Counted from the stretch's first letter, positions 1 through 5,327 are shown. The stretch is 8,492 bases of DNA from Methanobacteriota archaeon (GCA_023409695.1 JAEYQZ010000025.1:1-8492), one strand, 5' to 3'. Notes: generated by a model not told the origin, from the letters alone. A program made the numbers and translations.

Positions 1-1
1 C

Positions 2-538
2 TATATAACAGGTTTATACAACGTTACTAAGTCCCTTACTTTAAATATGAGTGAGTCTGGAACTATTTATTACACTAAAAATGGAACTACACCAACCACA
101 GCCAGTATCAAGTATACAGGACCAATAAGTATTGTTAGTACTACTACTTTGAAATTTATTGCAATAGATAAAGCAGGTAACAAATCGCCAGTCTATACAA
201 ATATTTATACAATTGACAAAACAGCTCCAAAAGTGACTTCAACATATCCTAAAAATGGTGCTACTGGAATTTCAAGAACAGCTACACTTTCTATTAAATT
301 CAGCGAAAAAATTAAAGCAAGCACATATTGGTCTAAAATAGTAGTGAAAAACAAGTATGGAAAAGCAGTTTCAATCAGTAAATCAATTTCAGGAAACATT
401 TTTTACATTAAAACCAACAGTAAAAGAGCTAGTTACTCATATTATACAGTGTACATTCCAAGGGCAGCAGTAAAAGACTATGCAGGCAACAATTTAGCAA
501 CAGGGTACACTTTTAAATTTAAAACAGGAAGATACTAA
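2..538 (+). CDS. Secreted adhesin-like protein, C-terminal part (chitobiase C-terminal-like domain + SbsA-type Ig-like domain)
   Basis: The frame is open from the left edge, so this is the 3' end of a longer gene; the ATG at 47 lies inside a domain and is not a real start. The first ~57 residues match the chitobiase/beta-hexosaminidase C-terminal repeat type (GLYNVTKSLTLNMS, GTIYYTKNGTTP, YTGPISI, TLKFIAIDKAGN, ending YTID). They are followed by TAPKVTSTYPKNGATG, which opens a bacterial Ig-like domain of the SbsA/Big_5 type ending in AVKDYAGNNLATGYTFKFKTG. Such modules occur in large exported surface or adhesin-like proteins of Methanobacterium and probably mediate binding or act as stalks outside the cell. 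The protein ends four residues after the Ig fold (GRY), with no membrane anchor or pseudomurein-binding repeat visible, so any anchor must lie in the missing N-terminal part. The domain calls are confident; the ligand is unknown. Confidence 0.88.
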   Translation, partial: YITGLYNVTKSLTLNMSESGTIYYTKNGTTPTTASIKYTGPISIVSTTTLKFIAIDKAGNKSPVYTNIYTIDKTAPKVTSTYPKNGATGISRTATLSIKFSEKIKASTYWSKIVVKNKYGKAVSISKSISGNIFYIKTNSKRASYSYYTVYIPRAAVKDYAGNNLATGYTFKFKTGRY

Positions 539-540
539 AA

Positions 541-568
541 ATTCTTCTTGTTTCTTTATTTTTTTAAT
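541..568 (+). terminator. Oligo-T terminator after the adhesin gene
   Basis: A pyrimidine-rich tract begins three bases after the stop codon and contains a run of seven or more T (TTATTTTTTTAATAA). Archaeal RNA polymerase commonly terminates at oligo-T tracts without a strong hairpin. Assigned from position and composition only. Confidence 0.45.
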
Positions 569-749
569 AATTAGTGTATATCAAATAGATATTCAATTAA
601 CAATTAAAGATTTAATGAATTATTATAGAAAGTATGCTTATTTTATAATGATATATCGAGACTTCTTCCATTTTACTGCAATACATTAGTAATTTTATTG
701 TACATTTTCAACTAACTAATTAGACTTTAAAAACGAAAAACTTTTAGGG

Positions 750-769
750 AAAAACAAAGAAAAAAAATC
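750..769 (-). terminator. Oligo-T terminator after the kinase gene (minus strand)
   Basis: Read on the minus strand, the DNA just past the kinase stop has a run of eight T, then TTTG and five more T. This is a plausible archaeal U-tract terminator facing away from the kinase. No strong stem was seen. Confidence 0.4.
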
Positions 770-781
770 TATATAACATAT

Positions 782-2086
782 TTAGGAAAGTAAATAGTTT
801 ATAAATGACTGGACATTAAGTTCGTAGGAAATATGAATTTTCATGCTTTCCTGTTTTTTACGGAATTTAATTGCATTACTTATAAGATTCTGGAAAAGCT
901 GAATCATTTGTTTATCATCTACCATTATAGTAGGAAGTGGATCTATTGTAATTACCGAATTACTTTCATCAATAGCTATTTTCAAACTATTTAATGTTTG
1001 ATATAAAATTTCATTGAAGTTAGATTGTTTAAATTCATTACTTCTCGTATTAACACGCGAATAATCTAAAAGTGCCTTAATCATCATCTGCATTCGATTT
1101 GCACCATTTACAATATAATCTATAAATTCATCTGCATCTTCATCTAACTCATGTTCATATCGTCGCTTTAAAAGCTGTGTGAAACTAGCTATTGTTCTAA
1201 GCGGCTCCTGAAGATCATGAGAAGTGACATAAGCAAACTGTTTAAGCTCTTCATTGGAACGTTTAAGTTCATCTACAAGAATGTTTAATTCAACTGTTCT
1301 TTCCTGAACTTTAAGTTCCAATTTATCATGTGCTTTTTTTAATGATTCTTCAGCTTTTTTACGCTCAGTGATATCACTGTTAATTTCCATAAAACCGATA
1401 GGAACATTATTTTCATCTTTCTGTAATGCCCACCTGCTAGAAACTATTATCTTTTCACCGCCCCGTTTGCTATGAATTAATTCACCTTCCCAATAACCTT
1501 CACAAAGAAAACGTTCGCATGTTTCATTTAATGAATCTGGAAATTCAGTTTTAAGTAAATCATGGGTAATTTTCCCTAAAACTTCTTCCTCACGCCATCC
1601 ATATCTCTCTTCAGCCCCATGATTCCAAAAAGTAATTTTATCATCCATATCATGAACAATTATAGCATCATGAGTGAGATTGAGCAAATCAGCCTGTTTT
1701 TTTAATTTTTTTTCTAATTTACATTTATAAAAGGCATTTTCTATGTTACATTTTAGTTCATAAATACCAGCTGGTTTTACAATAAATCCATAGGGTTCTG
1801 TTAATTTAGCCCTCTCAAATGTTTTTTTATCAGAATAAGCAGTTAGATATACCACAGGAATATCAAAACGTTTTTTAATCAATTCTGCGGTTTCTATACC
1901 ATCTATTTCCCCTTTAAGCACGATATCCATTAAAATTAAATCAGGTTTTAATTCTTCTATTATGTAAATAGCATTTTTTCCAGTATCTACAATTGAAAGT
2001 ACTTCAAATCCTAACCTTTCTAATGATATCTTAATATCTAATGCCGTAATTACTTCATCTTCAAAGATTAAAATTTTTATACACAT
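782..2086 (-). CDS. Response regulator-PAS-histidine kinase hybrid, lacking the end of its ATP-binding domain
   Basis: 434 aa, cytoplasmic, no membrane segment. Domains in order: a receiver domain (about 3-118) with acidic E9/D10/E11, phospho-acceptor D54 (LILMD), T82 and K104 (VKP); a PAS domain with PAC end (about 131-245, ending DITERKKAEE); a short coiled coil (about 245-282); a HisKA dimerisation domain (about 280-347) with phospho-acceptor H290 in SHDLQEP; and the start of a HATPase domain with the N box (QLFQNLISNAIKFRKK, N400 and N404). The protein then stops at 434 after an unrelated-looking tail (LNVQSFINYLLS). The usual G1 (DNGIG), F and G2 boxes, roughly 80-90 residues, are absent, and no trace was seen in other frames downstream. 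It probably cannot bind ATP normally: either a decaying gene or a phospho-acceptor module served by another kinase. The start is supported by AAGGACT eight bases upstream. No partner gene is adjacent. Confidence 0.85.
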   Translation of the reverse strand: MCIKILIFEDEVITALDIKISLERLGFEVLSIVDTGKNAIYIIEELKPDLILMDIVLKGEIDGIETAELIKKRFDIPVVYLTAYSDKKTFERAKLTEPYGFIVKPAGIYELKCNIENAFYKCKLEKKLKKQADLLNLTHDAIIVHDMDDKITFWNHGAEERYGWREEEVLGKITHDLLKTEFPDSLNETCERFLCEGYWEGELIHSKRGGEKIIVSSRWALQKDENNVPIGFMEINSDITERKKAEESLKKAHDKLELKVQERTVELNILVDELKRSNEELKQFAYVTSHDLQEPLRTIASFTQLLKRRYEHELDEDADEFIDYIVNGANRMQMMIKALLDYSRVNTRSNEFKQSNFNEILYQTLNSLKIAIDESNSVITIDPLPTIMVDDKQMIQLFQNLISNAIKFRKKQESMKIHISYELNVQSFINYLLS

Positions 2087-2124
2087 AAAAAGTCCTTCAT
2101 TAGATTTGATACATTTTTAAACTT

Positions 2125-2140
2125 ATTAAAATATATAATT
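2125..2140 (-). promoter_or_regulatory. Probable TATA box for the kinase gene
   Basis: On the minus strand this reads AATTATATATTTTAAT. A start about 25 bases downstream would give a leader of roughly 20 bases that includes the AAGGACT Shine-Dalgarno. Inferred from position and A+T pattern in an A+T-rich region, so only moderately reliable. Confidence 0.4.
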
Positions 2141-2415
2141 ATTTGTATTATAATATGATTAGCTTTACACATATATAAATTAAAGGTTTAGATGAGCAGA
2201 TAATAAATTTAAATTTAAAAAGTAAAAAAAAATACCACAATAAGATTAATAGACCATACTTAATCAATTTTAGTAAATTAAATCATAAAAATACAAAATT
2301 AAGGATAAATAGATAAAAAATAGCATTTAAAGAAATATTAATCCAGTATACTTTTTTTAATTATCTACTTTTCTTTTAAAATAAACTCAAAAATTAATGA
2401 AGCATTAGTACAAAA

Positions 2416-2428
2416 TTTTTAATATTAT
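2416..2428 (+). promoter_or_regulatory. Possible TATA box for a leaderless transcript
   Basis: TTTTTAATATTAT is centred about 26 bases before the ATG at 2448, and no Shine-Dalgarno precedes that ATG. The spacing fits a transcript that starts at or next to the start codon (leaderless), which is common in archaea. Weak evidence in A+T-rich DNA. Confidence 0.3.
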
Positions 2429-2447
2429 TAAGTATAAAAGTATTATT

Positions 2448-2780
2448 ATGTCTAATCAAAAAATTAATAATAAACAAAGAGTTGAAAGCCCATTTAAAAA
2501 ACCAGAAATCATAACAGAAGGGTATTTAAACATAATAGAAAATACATTAAAATCATTTAAAAAACAAAAAAAAGCAGATATCCTCTATTTAGACAATATT
2601 GAATCTCTATTAGAAAATTACAAGAAAGAACTAGAATATATGGACCAGAAGAACAAAGAACTGTATAATAATATTCTAAAATTAATTGAAAATAAAAAAG
2701 CCCTGGATAATGAGGTTAAAGAAGATTTAAAAAAAACAGATAAACATATCCAACTAATTCAAATCCAAAAAGAAGTATAA
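2448..2780 (+). CDS. Hypothetical 110-aa charged coiled-coil protein
   Basis: Not recognised. The protein is soluble, very rich in Lys, Glu, Asn and Ile, with no Cys, signal peptide or membrane segment. From about residue 22 to the end it looks almost wholly helical with coiled-coil-like heptads (ITEGYLNIIENTLKSF, ILYLDNIESLLENYKKELEYM, KELYNNILKLIENKKAL). The N-terminal 20 residues are basic and probably disordered. It stands alone, with spacers of more than 350 bases on both sides. No Shine-Dalgarno is seen before the ATG; a TATA-like tract about 26 bases upstream fits a leaderless mRNA. Length and the absence of internal stops in very A+T-rich DNA make it a probable real gene, but this depends on conservation elsewhere. 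A structural or partner-binding role is only a guess. Confidence 0.6.
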   Translation: MSNQKINNKQRVESPFKKPEIITEGYLNIIENTLKSFKKQKKADILYLDNIESLLENYKKELEYMDQKNKELYNNILKLIENKKALDNEVKEDLKKTDKHIQLIQIQKEV

Positions 2781-2983
2781 ATAGCATGTTTAATTATATT
2801 TAATAGCTTAAATTAATTTTATAAATAAATTTGTCTTAAAATCCAGCTAGATTTAAGTAAATATTAACACATTTAGTTTATAATTAGTTACCGAATTATA
2901 TATAATCTATTAAAAGATGTAATTCATGGAATCTATTTTAAAGTTTATTGAAATAGAGTGAAAAATTTAATCATTTTAAATTT

Positions 2984-3037
2984 ACCTTTAAATTTCCACC
3001 ATAGTTTTAAAATGTAAATAAAATTAAATTTAAAGGT
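2984..3037. repeat. 12-bp perfect inverted repeat
   Basis: ACCTTTAAATTT at 2984-2995 is matched by AAATTTAAAGGT at 3026-3037, with 30 bases between. It could form a weak hairpin or be a chance event in A+T-rich DNA, although the CC/GG ends make chance a little less likely. Function unknown. Confidence 0.45.
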
Positions 3038-3180
3038 CAAATACTTTGATTATAGTAATAATATATAACCTGAGAGTGTAATACTATTATACCCGTATAG
3101 AAAAGCTTATTAATGATTTAGATACAATATGTTAGTATATCCTTCAATTATAACCATTCATACTGATTATATCATTTACA

Positions 3181-3193
3181 TAATCTGAGATTA
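3181..3193. promoter_or_regulatory. Candidate operator dyad before the 65-aa gene
   Basis: TAATCT-G-AGATTA is a perfect 13-bp dyad lying between the probable TATA region and the Shine-Dalgarno of the 65-aa gene. The same half-sites recur upstream of alba at 3664-3677. No cognate regulator can be named. Confidence 0.35.
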
Positions 3194-3225
3194 CACCTAA
3201 TATTTCTGTTATTTTTATTAATTTC

Positions 3226-3233
3226 GAGGTGAT
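3226..3233 (+). promoter_or_regulatory. Near-ideal Shine-Dalgarno for the 65-aa gene
   Basis: GAGGTGAT matches in full the archaeal 16S rRNA 3' end (anti-SD AUCACCUC). It ends four bases before the ATG at 3238 and overlaps the in-frame GTG at 3229, so it selects 3238 as the start. It is the strongest ribosome binding site in the window. Confidence 0.75.
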
Positions 3234-3237
3234 AGAT

Positions 3238-3435
3238 ATGAAAAATAAGGTAGTAAATTGGTGGAACATTATAGTCAAATTAAAAAACGACAATTCGTTA
3301 TGGGACTATCTAGAACCTGCAGAGATGATGGAAATCGTGCAAAGGATTAAAGAAGCAAAAGAAATGATAACAGGGTTAGATAAGTATATTAATATAGATA
3401 TAAGGCCTGCACTGCAGAAATTGAATTTTTATTAG
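3238..3435 (+). CDS. Hypothetical 65-aa protein with strong ribosome binding site
   Basis: Not recognised. 65 aa, beginning MKNKVVNWWNIIVKL, with two adjacent Trp near the N-terminus and a third in SLWDYLEP; the middle (EPAEMMEIVQRIKEAKEMITGL) looks like an amphipathic helix. No signal peptide, clear membrane segment or metal-binding Cys. An in-frame GTG at 3229 would add three residues, but it lies inside the GAGGTGAT Shine-Dalgarno, so 3238 is the better start. The strong, well-spaced ribosome binding site argues that this small gene is translated, and probably well. It stands alone, about 370 bases upstream of alba on the same strand. A dyad (TAATCT-G-AGATTA) 45 bases before the start resembles one upstream of alba. 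Function unknown. Confidence 0.7.
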   Translation: MKNKVVNWWNIIVKLKNDNSLWDYLEPAEMMEIVQRIKEAKEMITGLDKYINIDIRPALQKLNFY

Positions 3436-3662
3436 CCTAATTTCTATATCGCTTGCTTTTATATTAACCCTTTTATTTTTCATTTATAATTTAACAGCTT
3501 ATTTTTAAAGTTTGATCATAATTCAATCTAGATAATCCAATTTTAAGATGACATGACTGTATAATCATTTTAAACAAATCTGCAAGAGAATATACAAATT
3601 AAATTACTATTTCAACATAAATTCTCCTCAATAAAATATAATTAAAAGTTTAGAATTAGAGA

Positions 3663-3678
3663 ATAATCTTAAGATTAT
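3663..3678. promoter_or_regulatory. 16-bp perfect palindrome upstream of alba
   Basis: ATAATCTT-AAGATTAT reads identically on both strands. It lies about 65 bases upstream of the probable alba TATA box, a position suited to an activator or upstream regulator site. Its core (TAATCT-TA-AGATTA) shares half-sites with the dyad before the 65-aa gene. Confidence 0.4.
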
Positions 3679-3742
3679 GTAGATCTGCATCTATTACTTC
3701 CTAATCTGTTATTAACTATAATCTGAATCTTAAATACATAGG

Positions 3743-3754
3743 TGTATATAATAT
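3743..3754 (+). promoter_or_regulatory. Probable alba TATA box
   Basis: TGTATATAATAT lies about 55-63 bases before the alba ATG. Initiation about 25 bases downstream (near 3774) would give a leader of about 30 bases carrying GGAGGT, an ordinary layout for a highly expressed archaeal gene. An alternative TATA-like tract is at 3730-3738. Confidence 0.45.
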
Positions 3755-3805
3755 TAAATCCAAATATGTTAATACTGGAAGTTTTTTTTCTCGGAGGTTA
3801 AAAAG

Positions 3806-4078
3806 ATGTCAGAAGAAAATGTGGTATACATTGGAAATAAACCTGTAATGAACTATGTTCTAGCTGTAGTAACTCAAATGAACGGTGGCGTTCCGTCTGT
3901 TATGTTAAAGGCTCGGGGAAGAGCCATAAGTAGGGCGGTTGATGTTGCTGAAATTGTAAGAAACCGATTTATAACAGAGGCAGAAGTTGGAGCTATAGGC
4001 ATCAGCACAGAACAAGTATCAAGTATGGAAGGATCAAGCAGTAATGTTTCGGCTATCGAAATACAACTCAGTAAATAG
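3806..4078 (+). CDS. albA: DNA/RNA-binding chromatin protein Alba
   Basis: Alba coats archaeal DNA, and also binds RNA, as dimers that bridge or stiffen duplexes. The 90-aa length and sequence are typical: VVYIGNKPVMNYVLAVVTQMN (6-26), the highly conserved LKARGRAISRAVDVAEIVRNRF (34-55) and a C-terminal strand VSAIEIQLSK. K12, R38 and R40 are likely nucleic-acid contacts; F55 matches the dimer-dimer interface Phe60 of Sulfolobus Alba. Aligned by eye to Sulfolobus Alba (IGKKPVMNYV), the acetylated Lys16 position is Asn11 here while the next Lys (Lys17) is kept as K12. The start is fixed by GGAGGT seven bases upstream. It is transcribed alone, from the TATA-like site near 3743, and is followed by a hairpin/U-tract terminator. 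Confidence 0.97.
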   Translation: MSEENVVYIGNKPVMNYVLAVVTQMNGGVPSVMLKARGRAISRAVDVAEIVRNRFITEAEVGAIGISTEQVSSMEGSSSNVSAIEIQLSK

Positions 4079-4104
4079 TAAACTAAAAATTCATATAAAA
4101 CCTC

Positions 4105-4134
4105 TTTTTAAAGAGAAATCTTTTTTCTCTTTTT
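4105..4134 (+). terminator. Hairpin/U-tract terminator of alba
   Basis: AAAGAGAAA (4110-4118) pairs with TTTCTCTTT (4124-4132) around a 5-base loop, and both sides are bordered by T runs (4105-4109 and 4121-4126, then 4130-4134). It sits about 30 bases after the alba stop codon, the expected place for a terminator. Confidence 0.65.
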
Positions 4135-4240
4135 AAAAAATTATAATAAACTATTTTTTAAAATAAATATCAAATTAAAGTCCCATTTAACTATTTTTAA
4201 CCAAAAAATGAATTATACATTATCATTTAATTTTACAAAC

Positions 4241-4259
4241 TAGTACATAATATGTACTA
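4241..4259. promoter_or_regulatory. 19-bp perfect dyad, candidate operator
   Basis: TAGTACATA-A-TATGTACTA is perfectly symmetric around 4250, with 9-bp arms. It lies about 40 bases upstream of a strong BRE/TATA element, fitting a dimeric regulator site. The regulator is unknown. Confidence 0.5.
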
Positions 4260-4291
4260 AATATTTAACTAAAATTACCACTATTTTCAGT

Positions 4292-4306
4292 AAAAAAGTT
4301 TATATT
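4292..4306 (+). promoter_or_regulatory. Strong archaeal BRE/TATA promoter
   Basis: AAAAAAGTTTATATT closely matches the methanogen promoter pattern (A-rich BRE followed by TTTATATA) and is almost the same as the element before the YhgE gene at 7982-7995. The predicted start is near 4325-4330, about 175 bases before the 71-aa ORF, so the transcript would have a long leader or be a separate RNA. Confidence 0.5.
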
Positions 4307-4324
4307 TGATTAAAAACATCTTCA

Positions 4325-4401
4325 TTATATCCCTTAATTACGATTATATCTATTTAGAATCCAGTTTTAACCATTTAAATCAGGATTCATATTTCTTTTT
4401 T
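4325..4401 (+). ncRNA. Candidate small RNA or leader segment
   Basis: If transcription starts about 25 bases after the TATA box at 4299, the RNA includes a hairpin formed by GAATCC (4357-4362) and GGATTC (4383-4388), with further TTTA/TAAA pairing inside, followed by a T-rich tract (4391-4401). Together this has the form of a short RNA ending at an intrinsic terminator. It may instead be the first part of a long leader of the 71-aa gene. No known RNA family was recognised. Confidence 0.25.
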
Positions 4402-4416
4402 AATAAAAGTTGACTA

Positions 4417-4458
4417 AAATGGAGACTTTCATTCATTTAGGATAGTTTATCTCCATTT
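4417..4458 (+). repeat. 9-bp inverted repeat before the 71-aa gene
   Basis: AAATGGAGA (4417-4425) matches TCTCCATTT (4450-4458) with 24 bases between. In RNA, the right arm could alternatively pair with GGATA at 4440-4444. It ends 45 bases before the ATG and touches the nearer TATA-like site, so it could be an operator or a leader hairpin. Confidence 0.45.
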
Positions 4459-4503
4459 ATATTGTTAAATTATATCTAATATCAAACATTGGAATGACCA
4501 CAA

Positions 4504-4719
4504 ATGAAATTCAGGAAAAAAACAGAAAACAAGAATGAACCAGAGGATTATTTAAAAAAGGCAAGCAAATGTAATCCAAAAGGGCTAAAAGAACTACTTA
4601 AACAAATTGAAGCCGAAATTGCAGTATGTAAAGGGAAAAATCATGATCTCTTAATAGCAAAGACCATAATTACCAGCAGATTAGCTTCAATGAGAGATAG
4701 TGGTAAAATACCATTATAA
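4504..4719 (+). CDS. Hypothetical 71-aa helical protein
   Basis: Not recognised. 71 aa with a basic, hydrophilic N-terminus (MKFRKKTENKNEPEDYLKK), then two probable helices (PKGLKELLKQIEAEIAVC and NHDLLIAKTIITSRLASMRDS), two Cys (C23 and C42) and the ending GKIPL. No signal peptide or membrane segment; probably a small soluble helical-hairpin protein. There is no convincing Shine-Dalgarno. A TATA-like tract at 4466-4474 would place initiation close to the ATG (leaderless), whereas the stronger promoter at 4292-4306 would give a leader of about 175 bases with two hairpins. It is a lone gene, and the coding call rests on frame length and amino-acid composition only. Confidence 0.55.
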   Translation: MKFRKKTENKNEPEDYLKKASKCNPKGLKELLKQIEAEIAVCKGKNHDLLIAKTIITSRLASMRDSGKIPL

Positions 4720-5051
4720 CCTCTCATTTCTATAATTTTAAAAATAAAAACATCTATTTAGTTATGTAGCAATCAATTGTTAAGTAATTTCAATTTAATT
4801 TACTACTCTTTAGATGTACCAGCTTCATGTCTGTTGTTCTTAATATTTGACAAATTGTCATCATGAACAAAATTAATAATTCACAGACCAGAAATACTAT
4901 ATTACTCTCATAGGACATGCAAAAACATTTACTGTACTTAAATAAATAAACGAAACTTGTTCAGTTATTTAATTAAATACACGACACAATATTCAAACAA
5001 TGAGCGTAAAATATATGCTAGCCCATAAAAAATGATTATGCGAGTTAATAT
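4720..5051. other. Spacer between convergent small genes
   Basis: 332 bases between the plus-strand 71-aa gene and the minus-strand 91-aa gene, so it holds the 3' ends of two transcripts. It has a set of nested inverted repeats at 4830-4887, described separately. A minus-strand run of six T near 5029-5034 may end the 91-aa transcript. No ORF or known RNA was seen. Confidence 0.5.
4830..4887. repeat. Nested inverted repeats, possible folded RNA or 3'-end structure
   Basis: Three roughly concentric arm pairs are present: TGACAA-A-TTGTCA (4848-4860), TTGTTC/GAACAA (4834-4839 and 4865-4870) and TCTGT/ACAGA (4830-4834 and 4883-4887). The last two pairs share base 4834 and so cannot both form in full. 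The inner dyad is perfect. Meaning unknown. Confidence 0.35.
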
Positions 5052-5327
5052 TTATTTTGCTGCAGTCAGTGGAATTTTCCAGATGTAGCCAATTCTTTTT
5101 GCGGCTTCGGATCTCTTTCCTTTCTTTTTATTTTCGTTTACGTAATCTTCACTACCTTCCCATTTTTCCACATTTTCATCAAGGAATTTAGCTATTTCTT
5201 CACTGTATTTTCTTGTTCCAATTGTGTAGTAATCAGCTTCATTACGGATATAACTAATTCCATCGCCTTTTTCTTCCATAAAATTTGATATTTCAATTAA
5301 TTTTTCATAAAACTCTGCATCTACCAT
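5052..5327 (-). CDS. Hypothetical 91-aa protein
   Basis: Not recognised. 91 aa, soluble and mixed charge. It starts MVDAEFYEKLIEISNFMEEK (probable helix), continues with a Tyr-rich segment (YIRNEADYYTIGTRKY), a second helix (SEEIAKFLDENVEKWEG), a very basic stretch (NENKKKGKRSEAAKR) and a C-terminal IGYIWKIPLTAAK. No Cys, signal peptide or membrane segment. The ATG is supported by an AAGGAGAG Shine-Dalgarno about nine bases upstream on the minus strand, with a possible TATA element at about 5355-5370. The strong ribosome binding site, length and balanced composition make it a likely real gene. It has no operon partner, being convergent with the 71-aa gene and divergent from nudC. The basic patch might bind nucleic acid, but that is speculation. 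Confidence 0.75.
   Translation of the reverse strand: MVDAEFYEKLIEISNFMEEKGDGISYIRNEADYYTIGTRKYSEEIAKFLDENVEKWEGSEDYVNENKKKGKRSEAAKRIGYIWKIPLTAAK

Larger units (their letters stand above)
2087..2447. other. Intergenic spacer between divergent genes
   Basis: 361 bases, extremely A+T-rich, between the minus-strand kinase and the plus-strand 110-aa gene. It holds the probable kinase promoter at its left end and the probable promoter of the 110-aa gene at its right end. Nothing else coding or strongly structured was seen. Confidence 0.6.
2781..3237. other. Intergenic spacer with several inverted repeats
   Basis: 457 bases without a credible gene. It contains a 12-bp perfect inverted repeat (2984-2995 and 3026-3037), a pair of overlapping dyads at 3076-3099, and the dyad TAATCT-G-AGATTA at 3181-3193 ahead of the 65-aa gene. 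Promoter candidates for that gene include a TATA-like tract near 3166-3174 (TTATATCAT). The rest is A+T-rich sequence with nothing recognisable. Confidence 0.5.
3436..3805. other. Spacer upstream of alba, with palindrome and promoter
   Basis: 370 bases without a credible ORF. It contains ATCTAGAT at 3526-3533, a perfect 16-bp palindrome at 3663-3678, two direct copies of TAATCTG (3702-3708, 3719-3725), the probable alba TATA box near 3743-3754 and the alba Shine-Dalgarno (GGAGGT, 3793-3798). The first ~45 bases are T-rich and may end the 65-aa transcript. Confidence 0.5.
4079..4503. other. Regulatory-looking spacer between alba and the 71-aa gene
   Basis: 425 bases. In order it holds the alba terminator, a 19-bp dyad (4241-4259), a strong BRE/TATA match (4292-4306), a hairpin with a following T-run (4357-4401), a 9-bp inverted repeat (4417-4458) and a second TATA-like region (4454-4466) before the 71-aa gene. 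No ORF of useful length is present. This density of signals suggests a small RNA or a structured leader. Confidence 0.5.

Noticed and set aside
47..49. ATG as the start of the first gene
   Set aside because: The frame is open back to the window edge, and the upstream residues (GLYNVTKSLTLN) belong to the same chitobiase-like repeat.
205..399. Minus-strand ORF opposite the adhesin tail
   Set aside because: It lies wholly within the well-supported chitobiase/Ig-like coding region, has no ribosome binding site and no recognisable protein features.
539..781. Missing 3' end of the kinase gene in another frame
   Set aside because: Reading the minus strand in all frames gave no DNGIG or GTGIGL-like boxes, only A+T-rich noncoding sequence.
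2087..2447. Replication origin suggested by high A+T content
   Set aside because: All spacers here are equally A+T-rich, and no origin recognition box repeats or adjacent orc1/cdc6 gene were seen.
3229..3231. GTG as the start of the small gene at 3238
   Set aside because: The GTG is part of the GAGGTGAT Shine-Dalgarno; that motif is correctly spaced for the ATG at 3238.
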